Below are positions 24,420 through 49,300 of a stretch of DNA of 64,000 nt, piece by piece (positions within the stretch are counted from its first letter, which is position 1; every line of letters starts with the position of its first letter). The notes beneath the pieces are model-generated. The model worked only from the letters and a program-made list of their open reading frames with translations, was not told the DNA's origin and ran no database searches. This stretch comes from Mycteria americana (lineage: Eukaryota > Chordata > Aves > Ciconiiformes > Ciconiidae). Location of the stretch: the NCBI RefSeq assembly GCF_035582795.1, contig NC_134365.1, positions 35,072,135-35,136,134 on the forward strand, written 5' to 3'. The position numbers were made by a program, and so were the translations under genes.

Positions 24420-27400
24420 GCTTAGGATTACCCATTTATTTATTTTATTTATTTAAAACAAACATACAATGTTTCATTGAAACTGTGTTGCACTCCCTGC
24501 CAACACCTGTAGCTAGACTGTTGGCCTCTAACAATACAGTGGATATTTACATATGTACACGGATGTACCGTAGGATGCCTGAATTTAGTGGCCTAACAAG
24601 TACATTAGATGGTAGAAGTTGTTAAGTTGCTGCATTCAGGAAATTGTAACATCCATGGTAACTTTTAGAGGAAAAGTATACATGAACCTGAATGGTGCTT
24701 TTTATGGACCCAAGTGACTCCTGTGTTTATTGCAACATATACATTTGTAATAAATACAATCTTAGTGTTTTCTTACACACCTTAGGCGTAACACATTTCT
24801 TCCATTTCTGTAGGCATTACCTTTTGTTGTAAAAGAATCTTTCATTTGACAGTTGTTATACAGATGTACAACATGAACAACTCCTTGAAATGATGTAACA
24901 ATCAGTAATGAGAGAGGAATATATACATACATCCCAGATTCCAAACCTACATTATATACATTATACTTACAGTATATACACACATACAATTTATGTACAT
25001 AGACTATCATAAATATTGAAAAATAGGTTTCGTTTTAATGGATTAATGTTTTATAAATAACGTGTTACATTTATGACTGAAATATCATGGAAGACAGTAA
25101 TGTCTAACTGAGGTGACAAAACAGTGGTTTAATACTGAAGCTGCTCTTTTAGGTGGTTTGTAACGTAGGTAACTTTAAGCAGACAAGTTTGAAAAACATA
25201 ATTAAATAAATCATATGTTGGACATCAACCCAGCCAAGTGGAACTCAACTGTTGCAGGTGGAGAGCCAGTCATCAAATAATATAACACAATGTAAATTCT
25301 GGAAATTGCTACGTTCAGAGAATTAAGTGACATGTATGATATATTATGAGGTGTCATCACAAAAATCTTCCTCCTCTCTGGCTGCTGAGAAGGACTGTGT
25401 AGCAACTTCTCACTTACACCTCCTTCCTCTTCCATGGTTACTGAGAGAAAGGAGGCTATTTCCCACTTCCTTTCTTTTTTTTTTTAAATGCTGGCAAGGG
25501 AAGCGCTTCATCCCTTATGTGCTACAAATTGCTCACAGGTAGACAACATTTTAATCCTCTTCCACCTTTCTGCATTTGCGGAGAGGAAGAAGAAAAGCTG
25601 CCAAAGTACTGAGGAGGCACACGCTCAGCACTTCTGTGGAGATCAGGTGACATAGCATAGTCAGCCATGGATGTACAGTACCTGAGGCAGAGAAGTACCT
25701 AAGGAGCGTTGGTCAGTGCTGACTCCAGGATCGTTAATTGCCAGTTGAGTACCACCGAACTAGTAACACAAACAACACAAGAGGAATCTAACTTCTCATT
25801 ACAGTTTCACACTACAGACTTAGTGACCAGTACTTACAGTCATGCAGAAGTATCCATACAAAATACCTGCAATTTTTTTCATAGATTTTAGATGGCTGGG
25901 CAGAGATTGACATTATCTGCCGAACAGTGACTATCATTTAGATTTGTTCCTGATTAATTCTACAAGAGCAAAAAAGTCTCAGGCACTGTTTAATCAATGG
26001 ATTACAGGCCCTTACTTGTTCCCTCTGACACACCGACCAAGTGGAACTCTGTGAATCAGATTTTTAAAGCATTGTGTCAGATGAAGACAGCTGACCACAC
26101 TGCCATGATTATTTCATTAATAATCTCTATCTAGGCTTTTGTACCCAATATTGTTGTGTTTGAGAACCTCTTATAAGCCAAGTATGCTGTTATACAAGTG
26201 TTATTTCTCTTCAACCTGGGATAAGAATGAAAGAGTAAACATGCACTAGAAACAAAACAGCTCATCACAACCATACAGCACCTGTTTCATCAGCTAGCTA
26301 GCTAGGGCTCATAAGAAACTTACCTATTTCTGAAGCAAACAAGTATGAGATGACTATCCAGTCTATGAGGTTATCTTTGATACTACTATACAGTATAAAT
26401 TGGAAGAGGAATCCCAGTTGCGTATGCGAAGAGAGTTTGTACCAAGCATGAAATACTGGTGCAGTTACTTTGTGGATTTGACTCAGGAACAGAATAGTCA
26501 AGTAATCCAAAATCCAATAATGGATGAGTAATTTGAGAAATACTGTACACTTTTTGACTATTATACAACTAGTAAACTATATTAGGACCTTTTTGTTTTC
26601 CTACAGAGTGTTTCAAGGTGGACTGGACAGAAAACAAATCCCAACAAACATTGCTACAACTGACAATGGACCTTATTAACAGACAGAACTCCAGGAGGGA
26701 GTTTTATATTAATGGCATGATATGCACCAGTGCCATTCAGTTTGTATCTACAACAGAAAAAAAAACCAAACAAAAAAGCAAAAACCCCCAAACCCTGTTT
26801 TACCCAATTGCACTATTGAGTACCTCAAGAAGGGAAATGTCAACACCATCTTTACGATTTCTAGATTAGCTACGTTTTTCTCAAACGTAACCGTTCTAAA
26901 GAGTGTTTTTTTAAAGCTGGAAAATTTGGCTTTCCACACCATTTTTGGTAACTAAGGTAACTGTAGTTACTTAAATAAGCTGACAAATGATTTTCAGGAT
27001 TATTTTCACTCTACTTTGAACTAAGTGAATTTCATGGGAAGCACTTATAATTAGAGAGTTTTGACTTGAATTGGTTCATTTTCTGTTTTGGTCATTAGAA
27101 GTATTCTTTAAAATAAAATTTCTTCTAATTATGCCTCTACAGAAAGGCAAACTAGATTTAATTTAGGACACTGATTAAATATTTTTATGAGCTCTTCTAT
27201 GTTATTCTTTCATTCTTTTTAGAAAAATGTTTCTTAAAGTCAAAATAGTGCTTTTGAGGTCCATAAGAAATTTTGGTACAAAAAAATAATAGTGTTTCTC
27301 TCTCTCTCTCATTGGTTATTTAAACGCTTTGCTGTAAATTAAAGAGTTATTTCTCACATCAATTGGTTCCATTAGGCACATTCAAGTAAAATAAAATATC

Positions 27401-27705
27401 CAAGTAACAATGACGAAAGCCAAACATGGCTTGATAAAAGTCTACGGAGAGTTCTGTCCATTCTCTGGAATGGAATAAAGTTGTCACTTCCTTCAGCCAG
27501 ACACTCATGTGGTTTGATGTTAATATCCACTTCCATCATGCAGAATAGTTTCTTAAAGACAGAGTTCGGGTATTCTACAATCAGAAGAACCATCAACAAA
27601 GAATCTGCATTTTAAAGGAAGCTGAATAGCTCATTTTCATTCTCAGTAGGTATCTGAGTGAACACTGGCATCTGAAGTGGAGTATTAGAGATTAAACCAG
27701 GACAG
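24420..27705 (-). other. SLC38A2: SLC38A2 3' UTR
   Basis: This is AT-rich sequence between the stop codon and the clustered AATAAA hexamers, without repeats or further coding exons. The frames in it are short and unsupported. The 3' limit is set by the poly(A) signal cluster plus GU-rich element. Long AU-rich 3' UTRs are usual for SLC38A2. No specific microRNA site or stability element could be confirmed by eye. Confidence 0.7.
24435..24453 (-). terminator. SLC38A2: SLC38A2 polyadenylation signals (four AATAAA)
   Basis: On the minus strand four overlapping AATAAA hexamers fall at 24448-24453, 24444-24449, 24439-24444 and 24435-24440. They are followed about 25-40 nt later by a GU-rich stretch (TGTTGTGGTGTTTTTTGG, about 24399-24416) that fits a downstream cleavage element. 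Cleavage is therefore expected near 24415-24425. A more proximal AATAAA lies at 24726-24731. The resulting ~3.3-kb 3' UTR is similar to the long 3' UTR of the mammalian gene. Confidence 0.7.
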
Positions 27706-40148
<12,443 letters not shown>

Positions 40149-40503
40149 GGCGGCGGCGATGCCGGGGGTCGGGGCTCGGCGGCCGCTCTTTTGTCCTTGG
40201 CGGCGGGGCTCGCCGCGCCTGCGGAGGTGGGAGGCGACGTCAGTGCCGCAGCGGGCGCCCGTCACGTGGCCAGCGCGCGCCCGCGGCTCGGCGGCCCCCG
40301 CCCGCCGCCGAGTGGAAAAGTACCAGGCGCGCGGGGCGGGGGGCGCGCGGACAAAGGTGAGCCCCGCCGCGGGGCGGGGGCGCGAGCCGCCGGGGAGACG
40401 GTGCCTGCAGCGGCGCCGGGGACCGGGCCGAGGGAGCGGCACCGGCACCGCCACGCCGCACCCCCGCCGGCCTTCCCCTCCCCCCCCCCCCGGTAGCGGA
40501 GAC

Positions 40504-40512
40504 TGATGCAAC
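40504..40512 (+). promoter_or_regulatory. SLC38A2: Amino-acid response element in SLC38A2 intron 1 (TGATGCAAC)
   Basis: TGATGCAAC is a C/EBP-ATF composite sequence, the same nine bases as the functional ATF3 site and one base from the CHOP-type TGATGCAAT. In mammals the nutrient-responsive element of SLC38A2 lies in intron 1 next to a CCAAT-type box. Here it is likewise in intron 1, about 20 nt from a CCAAT box. ATF4 binding under amino acid limitation is the likely role, inferred from position and sequence. Confidence 0.75.
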
Positions 40513-40531
40513 ACCGACGGGCGATTGTCAC

Positions 40532-40536
40532 ATTGG
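40532..40536 (-). promoter_or_regulatory. SLC38A2: CCAAT box next to the response element
   Basis: The minus strand reads AGCCAATG, a good NF-Y-type CCAAT box, 19 nt from the TGATGCAAC motif. The pairing of CCAAT and response element in intron 1 mirrors the mammalian arrangement. Confidence 0.6.
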
Positions 40537-40880
40537 CTGCCGGAGCTCCCCGTCCCGCGGCCGCCTCCGTGTTTACCTCCCCCCCTCCCCGCCGGCGACA
40601 CCGGGCATCCCGGCGTTTTCAATGGAAAAACGCAAATCGGTCACGGGACTGCAGCGCGCCGCAGTCGCTCGGGGTTTTTCCACCTTCCCGGGAGGCGGCG
40701 GCGGCGGCGCGTCCCGACGCGCACCCACCGCGCGTCCGGGCTGAGCGCGGCAGGGTCTTGGCCGGCAAGCCGGGGGCTGCCCCAGACAAAGGCGCGAAGG
40801 ACGAGCCGCGCCGCGTCCGAACACTCGCCCCGTTCCTCCTGGCGGCCGGGTAACAGCCGGCGCCCGCCGCCGCGCCGTAC

Positions 40881-40945
40881 CTGCTCCGCAAGAGCTCGAA
40901 ACGAGGTTTCCTCCCGAAGCCTCCTCTCTCGGCTGCTGCTTCTTG
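40881..40945 (-). other. SLC38A2: SLC38A2 non-coding exon 1 (5' end uncertain)
   Basis: The donor CAG|GTACGG at 40881/40880 closes a GC-rich segment without ATG. A TTTATAG TATA-like word at 40972-40966 on the minus strand would place initiation near 40940. CTATAAAG also reads as TATA-like on the plus strand, so the start and even the direction of that box are uncertain. Alternative starts further up the island are possible. Confidence 0.5.
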
Positions 40946-43139
40946 CAAGGGGAAAAACCCTTAACTATAAAGCGCCAGCGAAAACAGAGCCGTAAATAAA
41001 TAACGCTAGGAAAAAGTCACTGAAAAAGCCAGCGGTACAGAGGGAAAGAAAATCTCGCGTCCGTGCTGCTCCGGCGGAGGCGCCGCTCCCGCTCTGACGG
41101 CCCCCTCGGGCCGCCGCCGCTCTTCAGGCAGGAATGCGGGCGCGTCATCGCGGAGGGGCGCGGCGCCCGCCCGCCGCCGCGCCGCCCCCCGCCGCCCGCC
41201 CTGCCCGGCTGACCCCCTGCCGCCGCCCGGGCCGGGGTGCGGGGGGGGGGGGGCGCCGGCGGGTCGGGGCGCGCCCGGCTGAGGGGTGGACGCCGGCCAT
41301 CGGCGTGCGCCCAGCCGGGGGTCGGGAGCGGGGCCGCCGGCGCATGACAGCGGTCGTTGCGCCGAGCGGCTCTCCCGCGTTCGCGCCGGGGGCAGTTGCG
41401 TTTGACAGCGGAGACGGGACGCTGCGGTGCTTGTCAAGAGCGCCCTGTCTGAGAGGCGCTTCCACCTGCCCGGTGCGGCATCTGCAGCGTGACTGCAGCA
41501 CCGCGTACAAGCTCACCGAGGAGGCTTCCTCCCCGTTTCCACCCTGTGCCTGCCTTCGGCGCGCTGCCGCGCTCCGGCTCTGGCGTTTCCCGGTAGCTTG
41601 GTGCATGACAGGGGATGAGGTGCCACCGGCCCATAGCGACTCGCTGCAGTCACTTGCTATTTTTAACACAGGAGCAAGCAACGATGCACGTGCAAGCCCG
41701 CACCCCGGGGGCAGCCGAACGGCTCCCCGAGCGTTTCCTCCGGGAAGTGATCCGGAATGACGGCCTCCCCCTAGTGACGCGATGCAGGATAAACCCCACT
41801 TTTAGGGAAGAGAGGGGGAAAAAGAACATCCTGCTTCCTCCTCCTCTGGTAATCGCTCCGGACACTTTCGGGGGCTTTGCTGCTGGAACCCCGGTGGACG
41901 GGGGCAGCGGGGCTTTGTCCCAACGCCTCCCACACACGCAGCGAGGCTGCAGCTGCGGGGGACGCCCGGCGAGGGCCCATTTGGCCACTGTTTCTTGAGG
42001 CGGGGGGGGGGTTCTGAAGCAGACCCCCGCCCCGCTCGCACTGTGCCCGCGACAGATGCACACTCCCACGCGAGTCAAGTTCTGCCGGCCTCCAGAGCGG
42101 AGGACACTCGGCCACGGAGCCGTTTCGCCCCTCTGTGTTATTGCCCTCCCTCCCTTCCTCTCTGCTCTGCGGCATCGAGAGCTCGTGGAGGGTGAGAGGC
42201 AGCTGGCAGCGCAGCAGTCCTGCCTCTCGGGGCGGCCGCAGGGACACGGGAGCGGCTCGCACCCTCGAGGGGCAGCGAGCCCCCGCACCGCCACCCGCGC
42301 CCCTGGCCCCACGTAAAGGCACGCGGCCCCTGGGCTCTGCCGGAGGGGGACGAGGCTTCCCTGAGGCGAGACAGCGCGGGAGGACTCGGTCCGCGCCCTC
42401 CGCTGCGGGGCCCCGGCCGCGGTCGCTCTGCCCCGCGCCCGCTGCCGGGGCGGGCGGGAAGCCGGCGGGCGGCGCGAGGCGGCGGCAGGCCGACCGTTAG
42501 CGCCGCAGAACGTTCTGGAGCGCCGCCGGGGGGGGGGGGGGGGGGGGGGAAGGGGCGGGGCGCGGCGAGGGCACGCGCAGGAGCTGCGGAGCCGAAAATT
42601 TTCCATCACCGCAGTTCTCCCCCCGCCCCCATCAGCACGTCACGCCAGCGCCCCCTCCCCCCCGCAGCCCGGCGCGTGAGGCGGCGGGGCGGGGCCGGGC
42701 GGGCTCCGCTGCGGCGCCTTCCCGCGCAGCGCCGGGGCACAGAGGGGCGGTGGCGGCGGCGGGCGCGGCGTCGCACCTGCTTCCGCGGGGGGTCGGTGCC
42801 GCGGGGTGTGTGCCGCCCGGCCCGGGGCCGGCCCGGCGCCGGGTCAGGTCAGGCCAGGCCAGGCCGGTGCCGCCGCTGGGTTTGCCCCGCGCCGCTCCTG
42901 GCCTTGGCCGGGCGCTGTGAGGGGCCGGGCGGGCGCAGCTCGGGCGGCGGGGCTGGTCCCGAGCCCCCGGCAGTGTGTCCGGGTCGGGGGGTGGGCTGCG
43001 GTCGGGCACCGGCCGCCCCGTAGCGGGGTTTGAAATCGCCCCGCAGGTCAGCTCGGCGTTTGGGGGCTGAACTCGCTGCCGTCCTAAGCACCTGCCGGTT
43101 TCGGGGCGCCTGGGGGCCGATTTTCTCCCGCTTGCAGAC

Positions 43140-43171
43140 AAGGCAAAGTACAACTTCGGGTGCTTACGAGC
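43140..43171 (+). other. Candidate antisense lncRNA exon
   Basis: On the plus strand TTTTCTCCCGCTTGCAG|ACAAGG (exon from 43140) is a strong acceptor just past the CpG island, and GTGAG|GTATTC is a possible donor. This would fit a divergent transcript starting in the island. No coding potential is visible; the exon is predicted from splice signals alone. Confidence 0.2.
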
Positions 43172-43339
43172 GTGAGGTATTCTCACGTTGCACCAGGAGT
43201 GCCCGTAGCCGGCATCTTCGGTCCTCCTGGAGATCTGACTATGCAACAACAGGCGATGTGCAAAGGCTACAGCAATCTGATGGGTTAAGCCAAAGGACTG
43301 CGCAGCTCCACTTAAAAGTGCAATCACAGTGATACATAA

Positions 43340-46300
43340 ATAAGCATTACTACGGGGAAGCCGGGTCGTACACCTTTCTGAATGGGAACGGTGAATACCT
43401 TGTGCAGTTTTCAGTCAATCCCATTCTTCAGGTGTTAGCAGTTCTGTGACATTACAGTTTACATGAGAGAGGTCAAGGTGACCTGGTCACTGTGAGTTTT
43501 GCTAGCGTAACAACAAACGCAGTGACGTAGCCCTAACGTTTTTCGAACCGTAGCTGTTGGAGGCACTGACGGCAGCATCCTTTTCAAGGCAAGCACACAG
43601 ATAACGGTGCGTGGTAAAGTGTCCCATGTGCATCTGATAAATCCGGAAGCCATCTTCATAAATGTGATCTGCTTGCCATGAACAGTACAGTTTTTTAAAA
43701 AGTTAAAACCAGATTTTGTAGCAAAACAGAAGTTTTACTGTACAAGTGCTTGCATTTTTTTTACTAGAACTACCCTCATTTCACATGGAAAAAGATGATG
43801 CTTCATTGGTCATTTATGAGAAGAAAAATTGGTAAAGTACATTTAGGAAGAAAAATTGCTATTTATCTAATGGCCCCATTATTGGAAGGTTCACTGTGCA
43901 ACATACGAGTGCCATCTGCACTGCTCCAGAATATTGAGTCTTTAAAATCTTTACCCATGCAGCCTGTTTGATGGTTCAAATGGTCTGCTTTTTCAAGTGG
44001 TTTTAAGTAATGCCTCACTGATTGAATTATAATTTTCCTGACTTTGTAATTGCCAAGAATGTCCTTGGCAAAACATACATACAATGTGTTTCATCCAATT
44101 TTGAAATGTATTTTGTAATCAGAATAATAAAAGTTAATATTCATCAGTTCCTCCCACCATAGTTTCAATGATTCATTTGTTTTCATTGTCTTGCTTTTCT
44201 TTCTCCCTTCTTTTCTAGTGTTCTTAGTTCTTTTTTCCTTCCCTTTCTTTTCATCCTCCTTATTCCTCAGTCACCCTCGTCATTATACCTTCCATTTGTT
44301 TGCCTTTTATTTTGTTATTTTGTGTGCATCTACTCATTGCAAGCTTTCTTACAAAGTTTGAGCCTTTAGGACAGTTAAGAATGAACTTTTTTTTTTTTTT
44401 TTTTTTTATTCTGGAGATTCTGTTTCTACTTTTTGTATTCATGAGCTAACACAGCACAATTCTGGAGCCTAAAGACTGCTAAAGATTTTTTTTAAAATAC
44501 TGGGAAACAGGTTTCTGTATTTAATAGAGAGCTGTGGGTGATGTGTATTGCTCTTAGTCAGGTTTCCCTTGCTGAAAGACCTTATAATTGTTTAGGGGGT
44601 GATGCTTTACACTTTCAAAACAAAGCAAATCCAGACAAATGAAAATAAGATATGTCATTGTAAGGATGTTGTAAAAGGTACTATGAGTTAATCGTTAGTT
44701 AGGTGTTGTAAAAATTGTGTTGTCTTCAATTATACAGGTAGAAATGAACTAGAGTTTTCAGTTTATTATGCAGGAAGGTAACGGGGTTTTTGTAGCTGAA
44801 GAGCTATCTGCTATGCACTTCTTAATGTTGGTTTGCAGCTGAGTCTACACTGTAGATTCACCCCTCACTGTAACATAGCCTACCAGTTCTCAGCCTGCGA
44901 ACGGTTTCTTTTTAAATTGGATTAGTGGGTTTCATGTTTAGAAAAAGAAGAAGTAGCTGGCAAGTGCCTGTGTTTTTTCTTTGCTCATGTTTTAGCAAAT
45001 AAAAGGCCTTTATAATACGGAAGGTTCTTTTTTCATCCTATTTCTTCCTACATATATAAACAAACCTTGTGGAATACTATCTGTAGCACATGCCCAGTAG
45101 AGTCATTTATGTTTATGGTATGCATCGAAAAATTATGTGTACAGTAATACTGTAAAAGTCAAGTCCAGCCACATGGTTTTTAGATGATACTTCCTAAATT
45201 GCCCAAAGGATATCTAATGAAATATGTAATATGTTATGTCAAAGCAATCTGTACTAATAGCTACATAACATTCATTTTGCCTGTGCCTAGTATGAATAAT
45301 ATAAAAATCCCAACAGAGTAAGGATCTGCATCGGTTGAAATCCTCGGTACTGCCAAGAGTCTGGGGAAGGATGATAATGCAGAGTAGTGACAGAGACCTG
45401 AGAGCTGTATTGTGTCCCAAATGAAGCATCTGCCAGCGGGCTCCTCTACATGACAGACGTGGTCTGTCACAAGGAAGAGCTGGAAGTGTGGGTGAGTGGG
45501 GAAAACGAGGATTTGCAGTTTTGCTGCGTGGACTCAGTGGTCCACAAAGATGCAGGCGGGGCTGAGGGTTCCACCGTCCTTCCAACCAGTTTGGTTCATT
45601 ATTCTTACTTCACATGGACTGCCTGTGGCGTGCAATTAATGAAATTACAGGTTCTGATTATATGCTTTCTCAAACAAAACTTCCACTGAAGCCAAGAGGT
45701 ATTACGAGTGTGTAAGGAATGCAGGATTGCATATCCTGCCTCTTGGGCTTTATGATGGTGAGTTGGAGTTACATATTAAACTCGGTTTAAGCCTTAATTT
45801 TTTCCCTCTGTGTTTATCCTAGTCTAGTTTCAGTTTTGCAATATGAAAACAACAAAATCACTATGTTAAGAACATAAGCAGCAGGATTCTTTTAGAAAAT
45901 AGTACATTTACTATAATTATAACTTGGATTTAAACCAAAAATAGGCAAAGATTCTGAGTCTTGAGTTTTAAAGCCATCTGATTATGCTGTTATACTGCAG
46001 TAAACTCAAAACAGTAGGTGCTGCATGAGATACATAGTACTAGTCATCCACAAGAAATTGTCAGCCTTAAATGGACATTGCTAGCTGCTATAAAAATAAT
46101 TTTTACTTCATATTTTTAACTCTGTAACATTTTTAGGGGTTTTAAAAATAGCATTTCTCCATTAATCTTGATTCATCTTTTCCACTTGGCAAACACTGAT
46201 TTTTTTTTCCTGTGTGAAATTAACATAAGTTTTTAAGTATATATATCTTTTTCTTTTTGGTATAGTACAAATCTAGAAAAGCTTTGGGAATGGTATTTGT

Positions 46301-49300
46301 TAATTAACTGAAACTCTCTCATTTTCTGTAAGCCATCCCACATATTTTTGTTTAGATCCTTACGGGAATAAGCTACTATTTTTGTTCTTTTACCATTTGC
46401 TGGTGGCAGAGAGTACAATTTAAGATATACATTTGGATTCCCAGAGATGTTATTGCCATAATTATAGCAGTCTGTACATCAGCATCACTTATTATGTCAG
46501 CAGATCTTTGAGGATATTGTTTGTCAACTAAATAATGCTTCACATCGTGGAAAAGTCACTTGCATTCTTGTGGCTCCCTTAAAAACAGTGTAAGTTTAAG
46601 AAATTAGACCGAGTTCTCTAGGCAAGGCTCTATGCAGGAGCTGTATTCAGAAGGGAACAAAACTGGAATAATTGCGTAGCTACCAAGACGTTTCTGTGCT
46701 TTACCAATTAGAATTGTGGATGCATTGACGGGGCAAAAAAGGGTGAATGAGGGCAGGAGATCAACAAGCGCTGTACTTTGATGGAAAACAAAGCCTCAGT
46801 GAACCAGCAAGATCAGTATTTCTTGCCAAAAAATATAGCGCAAATGGGTAGCAATAAAAACATGTTATAATTGGATCTCCATTCTGTAAATGTGTCTGTG
46901 CAAAATCTTATGTATTATCCTTTTTTTTGGGTAAAATTGCTGATATTCCTAAATATGTTGAGGACTGGATGACTTGAGAACTCTGTGGATGACAACCATT
47001 ATCTACTGAACTTAAAATTCCACTTTTCATAAAGCACAAGAATGGCTCTTTACAGTATTACAAAAGATCTGTAAAATCTGATACTTTTTCTCTGGCAGTG
47101 GCCAGTAGAGGATTCCTCTGTGACAAAGGGGAGGAAAGAGCGTAGGACCATGCGATTGTATGGTCTCGCAGTCTGACATTTAGGATTTACTGAGCCAGAG
47201 GTTGTATCCACATGTTTGTATTTAATAGTTGCTGGTACTCATCTGCATAATATTGCTGAATCACTTTTGAACCCATGTTTAATTTGCTATCTATCATAAG
47301 CAGTGGCAAAGCTTACTTAGGCGTTTACGAAAACTTCTTCCATTTGTTAATTTTTCCCCCCAGACTTCTTCCTGATCAGTTCATTTGAGATCCCTATGTT
47401 TTGCACTGTAAGAATTGGGTTCTATGTACCTTTATTACACTTTGCATGGTCATCTTTCTTGGAGCCAAGGAGTCCTAGTCAATTTGATAGGTAGAAACAG
47501 TTTTGTATCTTCAGTTCCCCTGGATTCCTGTACTAGAGAAAATGATTGTTTGAGGTGTTATAGGTGCCTTCTCATTTGTTAGAGAACAAAATTTAGACTT
47601 GGAGTCTCCTACAAAGTGTCAGTAAGAAGATTTTACCTTTACATCTTTTGCTGTTGTTCTGTGTTCAGGCTGATGTATGTGCATCTGCGCGTTCTGTGGA
47701 AGGACTTTTCCCCCGGCTTTTTAGATTGAGTGAGTGCTGTAGGGCTGCATATTCTAAGCTGGCTGGTGTCCATGTGTAGAAAACTTGTAGCTGTTTATTT
47801 TTTATTTTGGAAAGATGGGTTTTAGTTGTAAATAACTATGAGCAACATTTGTAAACAGTCTGCATGTGGGAAGAAAAATCACTCAGCTACCCAAGTGTGC
47901 ATGGTTTTTCAGTGAGCAAAATGGACATCTTTAATTTAGTCAGAGAAATCTGCATGGATCGATTTCTGGCAAAAATTAGGAATTGTTAAAAAGCCATTTT
48001 ATACAGTCTCCCTTATATGCAATGGGATGATCTGAAATGAGTTAGTGAAAAAATTATTACATAAATTCAGTATGGTGGGAAGGACATTTTTATTTATATA
48101 CATACCGGAGGATTTCTTTGCTTGGAAGGACATCGCCCCTCCTGTTTATGTCCTGTGTGCAGAGTACTTTTACGGAATAAGCAGCTGCTGAGTCACACTT
48201 TCACTGAATGACTGACAACCCCTGTTTCTACTAAGGATTGGTAGACTTTCTCTCCTGTGTATCAGGTGAGCACTGTTACGCCCCTTACTTAGGAAATGAA
48301 AGCATGACACAGCATTATAGCTGGCTTCATTGAAAATGCTATAAGCAGGGGAATGGAAGTGTGTTTATGCAGCCATGTAAAGCAAATCAAAATCTATCCA
48401 CATTAAATTATTTACTGGCAGTACTGATTCGTTATTAAAGAAAATAATATAGCGTTCATTTCAATGTGCTGAACTAGCAGTTTTGCAGTGCAGTTATTCA
48501 GAGGGAGTTTTGCCCGAATATATGAGTAGTAATAGACCTGAGAGAGACATGGTGCTCTCTGTTGGCAATGTTTCCTGAACAAAGAAAAATATGTACATAA
48601 CCAGAGTGGTTAAGTCTAAACCTAGATAATCTACACTTTATGATACCAATATATAACCTATATTGAATAGTTTGTGAGGTCAAAATAAATTATGAGAAGC
48701 TGTAAACATTGCCTTCCTCTTCATAAATGTAGGAAGGTTTTATTATGGAACCATAAATATGTCCAATACATTTATTTCCCTTTCCTATATGATGTTTTAA
48801 ATTCTCTTTTCCTTGAATTTGTAAGTGCACCTATTACTTACTTTAAAATCCTTTAAGTAGTTAGTTTATGTTGCTGCTAAAAGCATAATTATTCTATAAA
48901 CAGCACAGTACTTCACGTTTTGTTTAGCCATTGCTTTTTTTGTTAAATATATAGGTATAATCTTTTAACAGAGACTGAAATTTACCTTTGACCATTAAAG
49001 ATTTTACTGTCATTTGTCATGTAAACAGGCATCTTTTTGAGATTTATTGTACTCCTGTGGTACTCCATAAAAAGGTTTGTCAGCGCGTTCGGTAGGGAAA
49101 GAGCGAGTCCATTTATTTGGTTGTTGCCGTGGAAGTGCTTATTATGCCATTCTTCTGATGGCCTTCTTTGGATTGAAAACAGATTATGGTATGAACTTCA
49201 GGTCGTTTGGGTTTTCTATAGCCTGTGAGTACCTCAGTTGCCATAATACTGAGACTTTGTTGTGTGGGAAAGTTAATAATCTGAATACAGTCTTCACGTG

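Larger units (their letters stand above)
40219..40880 (-). other. SLC38A2: SLC38A2 intron 1
   Basis: GC-rich 662-nt intron inside the promoter CpG island, bounded by CAG|GTACGG and CCGCAG|GC. It contains the response-element motif and CCAAT box described separately. The open frames over it are CpG-island artefacts. Confidence 0.6.

Noticed and set aside
44387-44407. 21-nt T-run as the poly(A) tail of a minus-strand retrocopy
   Set aside because: No recognisable gene-derived sequence precedes it on the minus strand.
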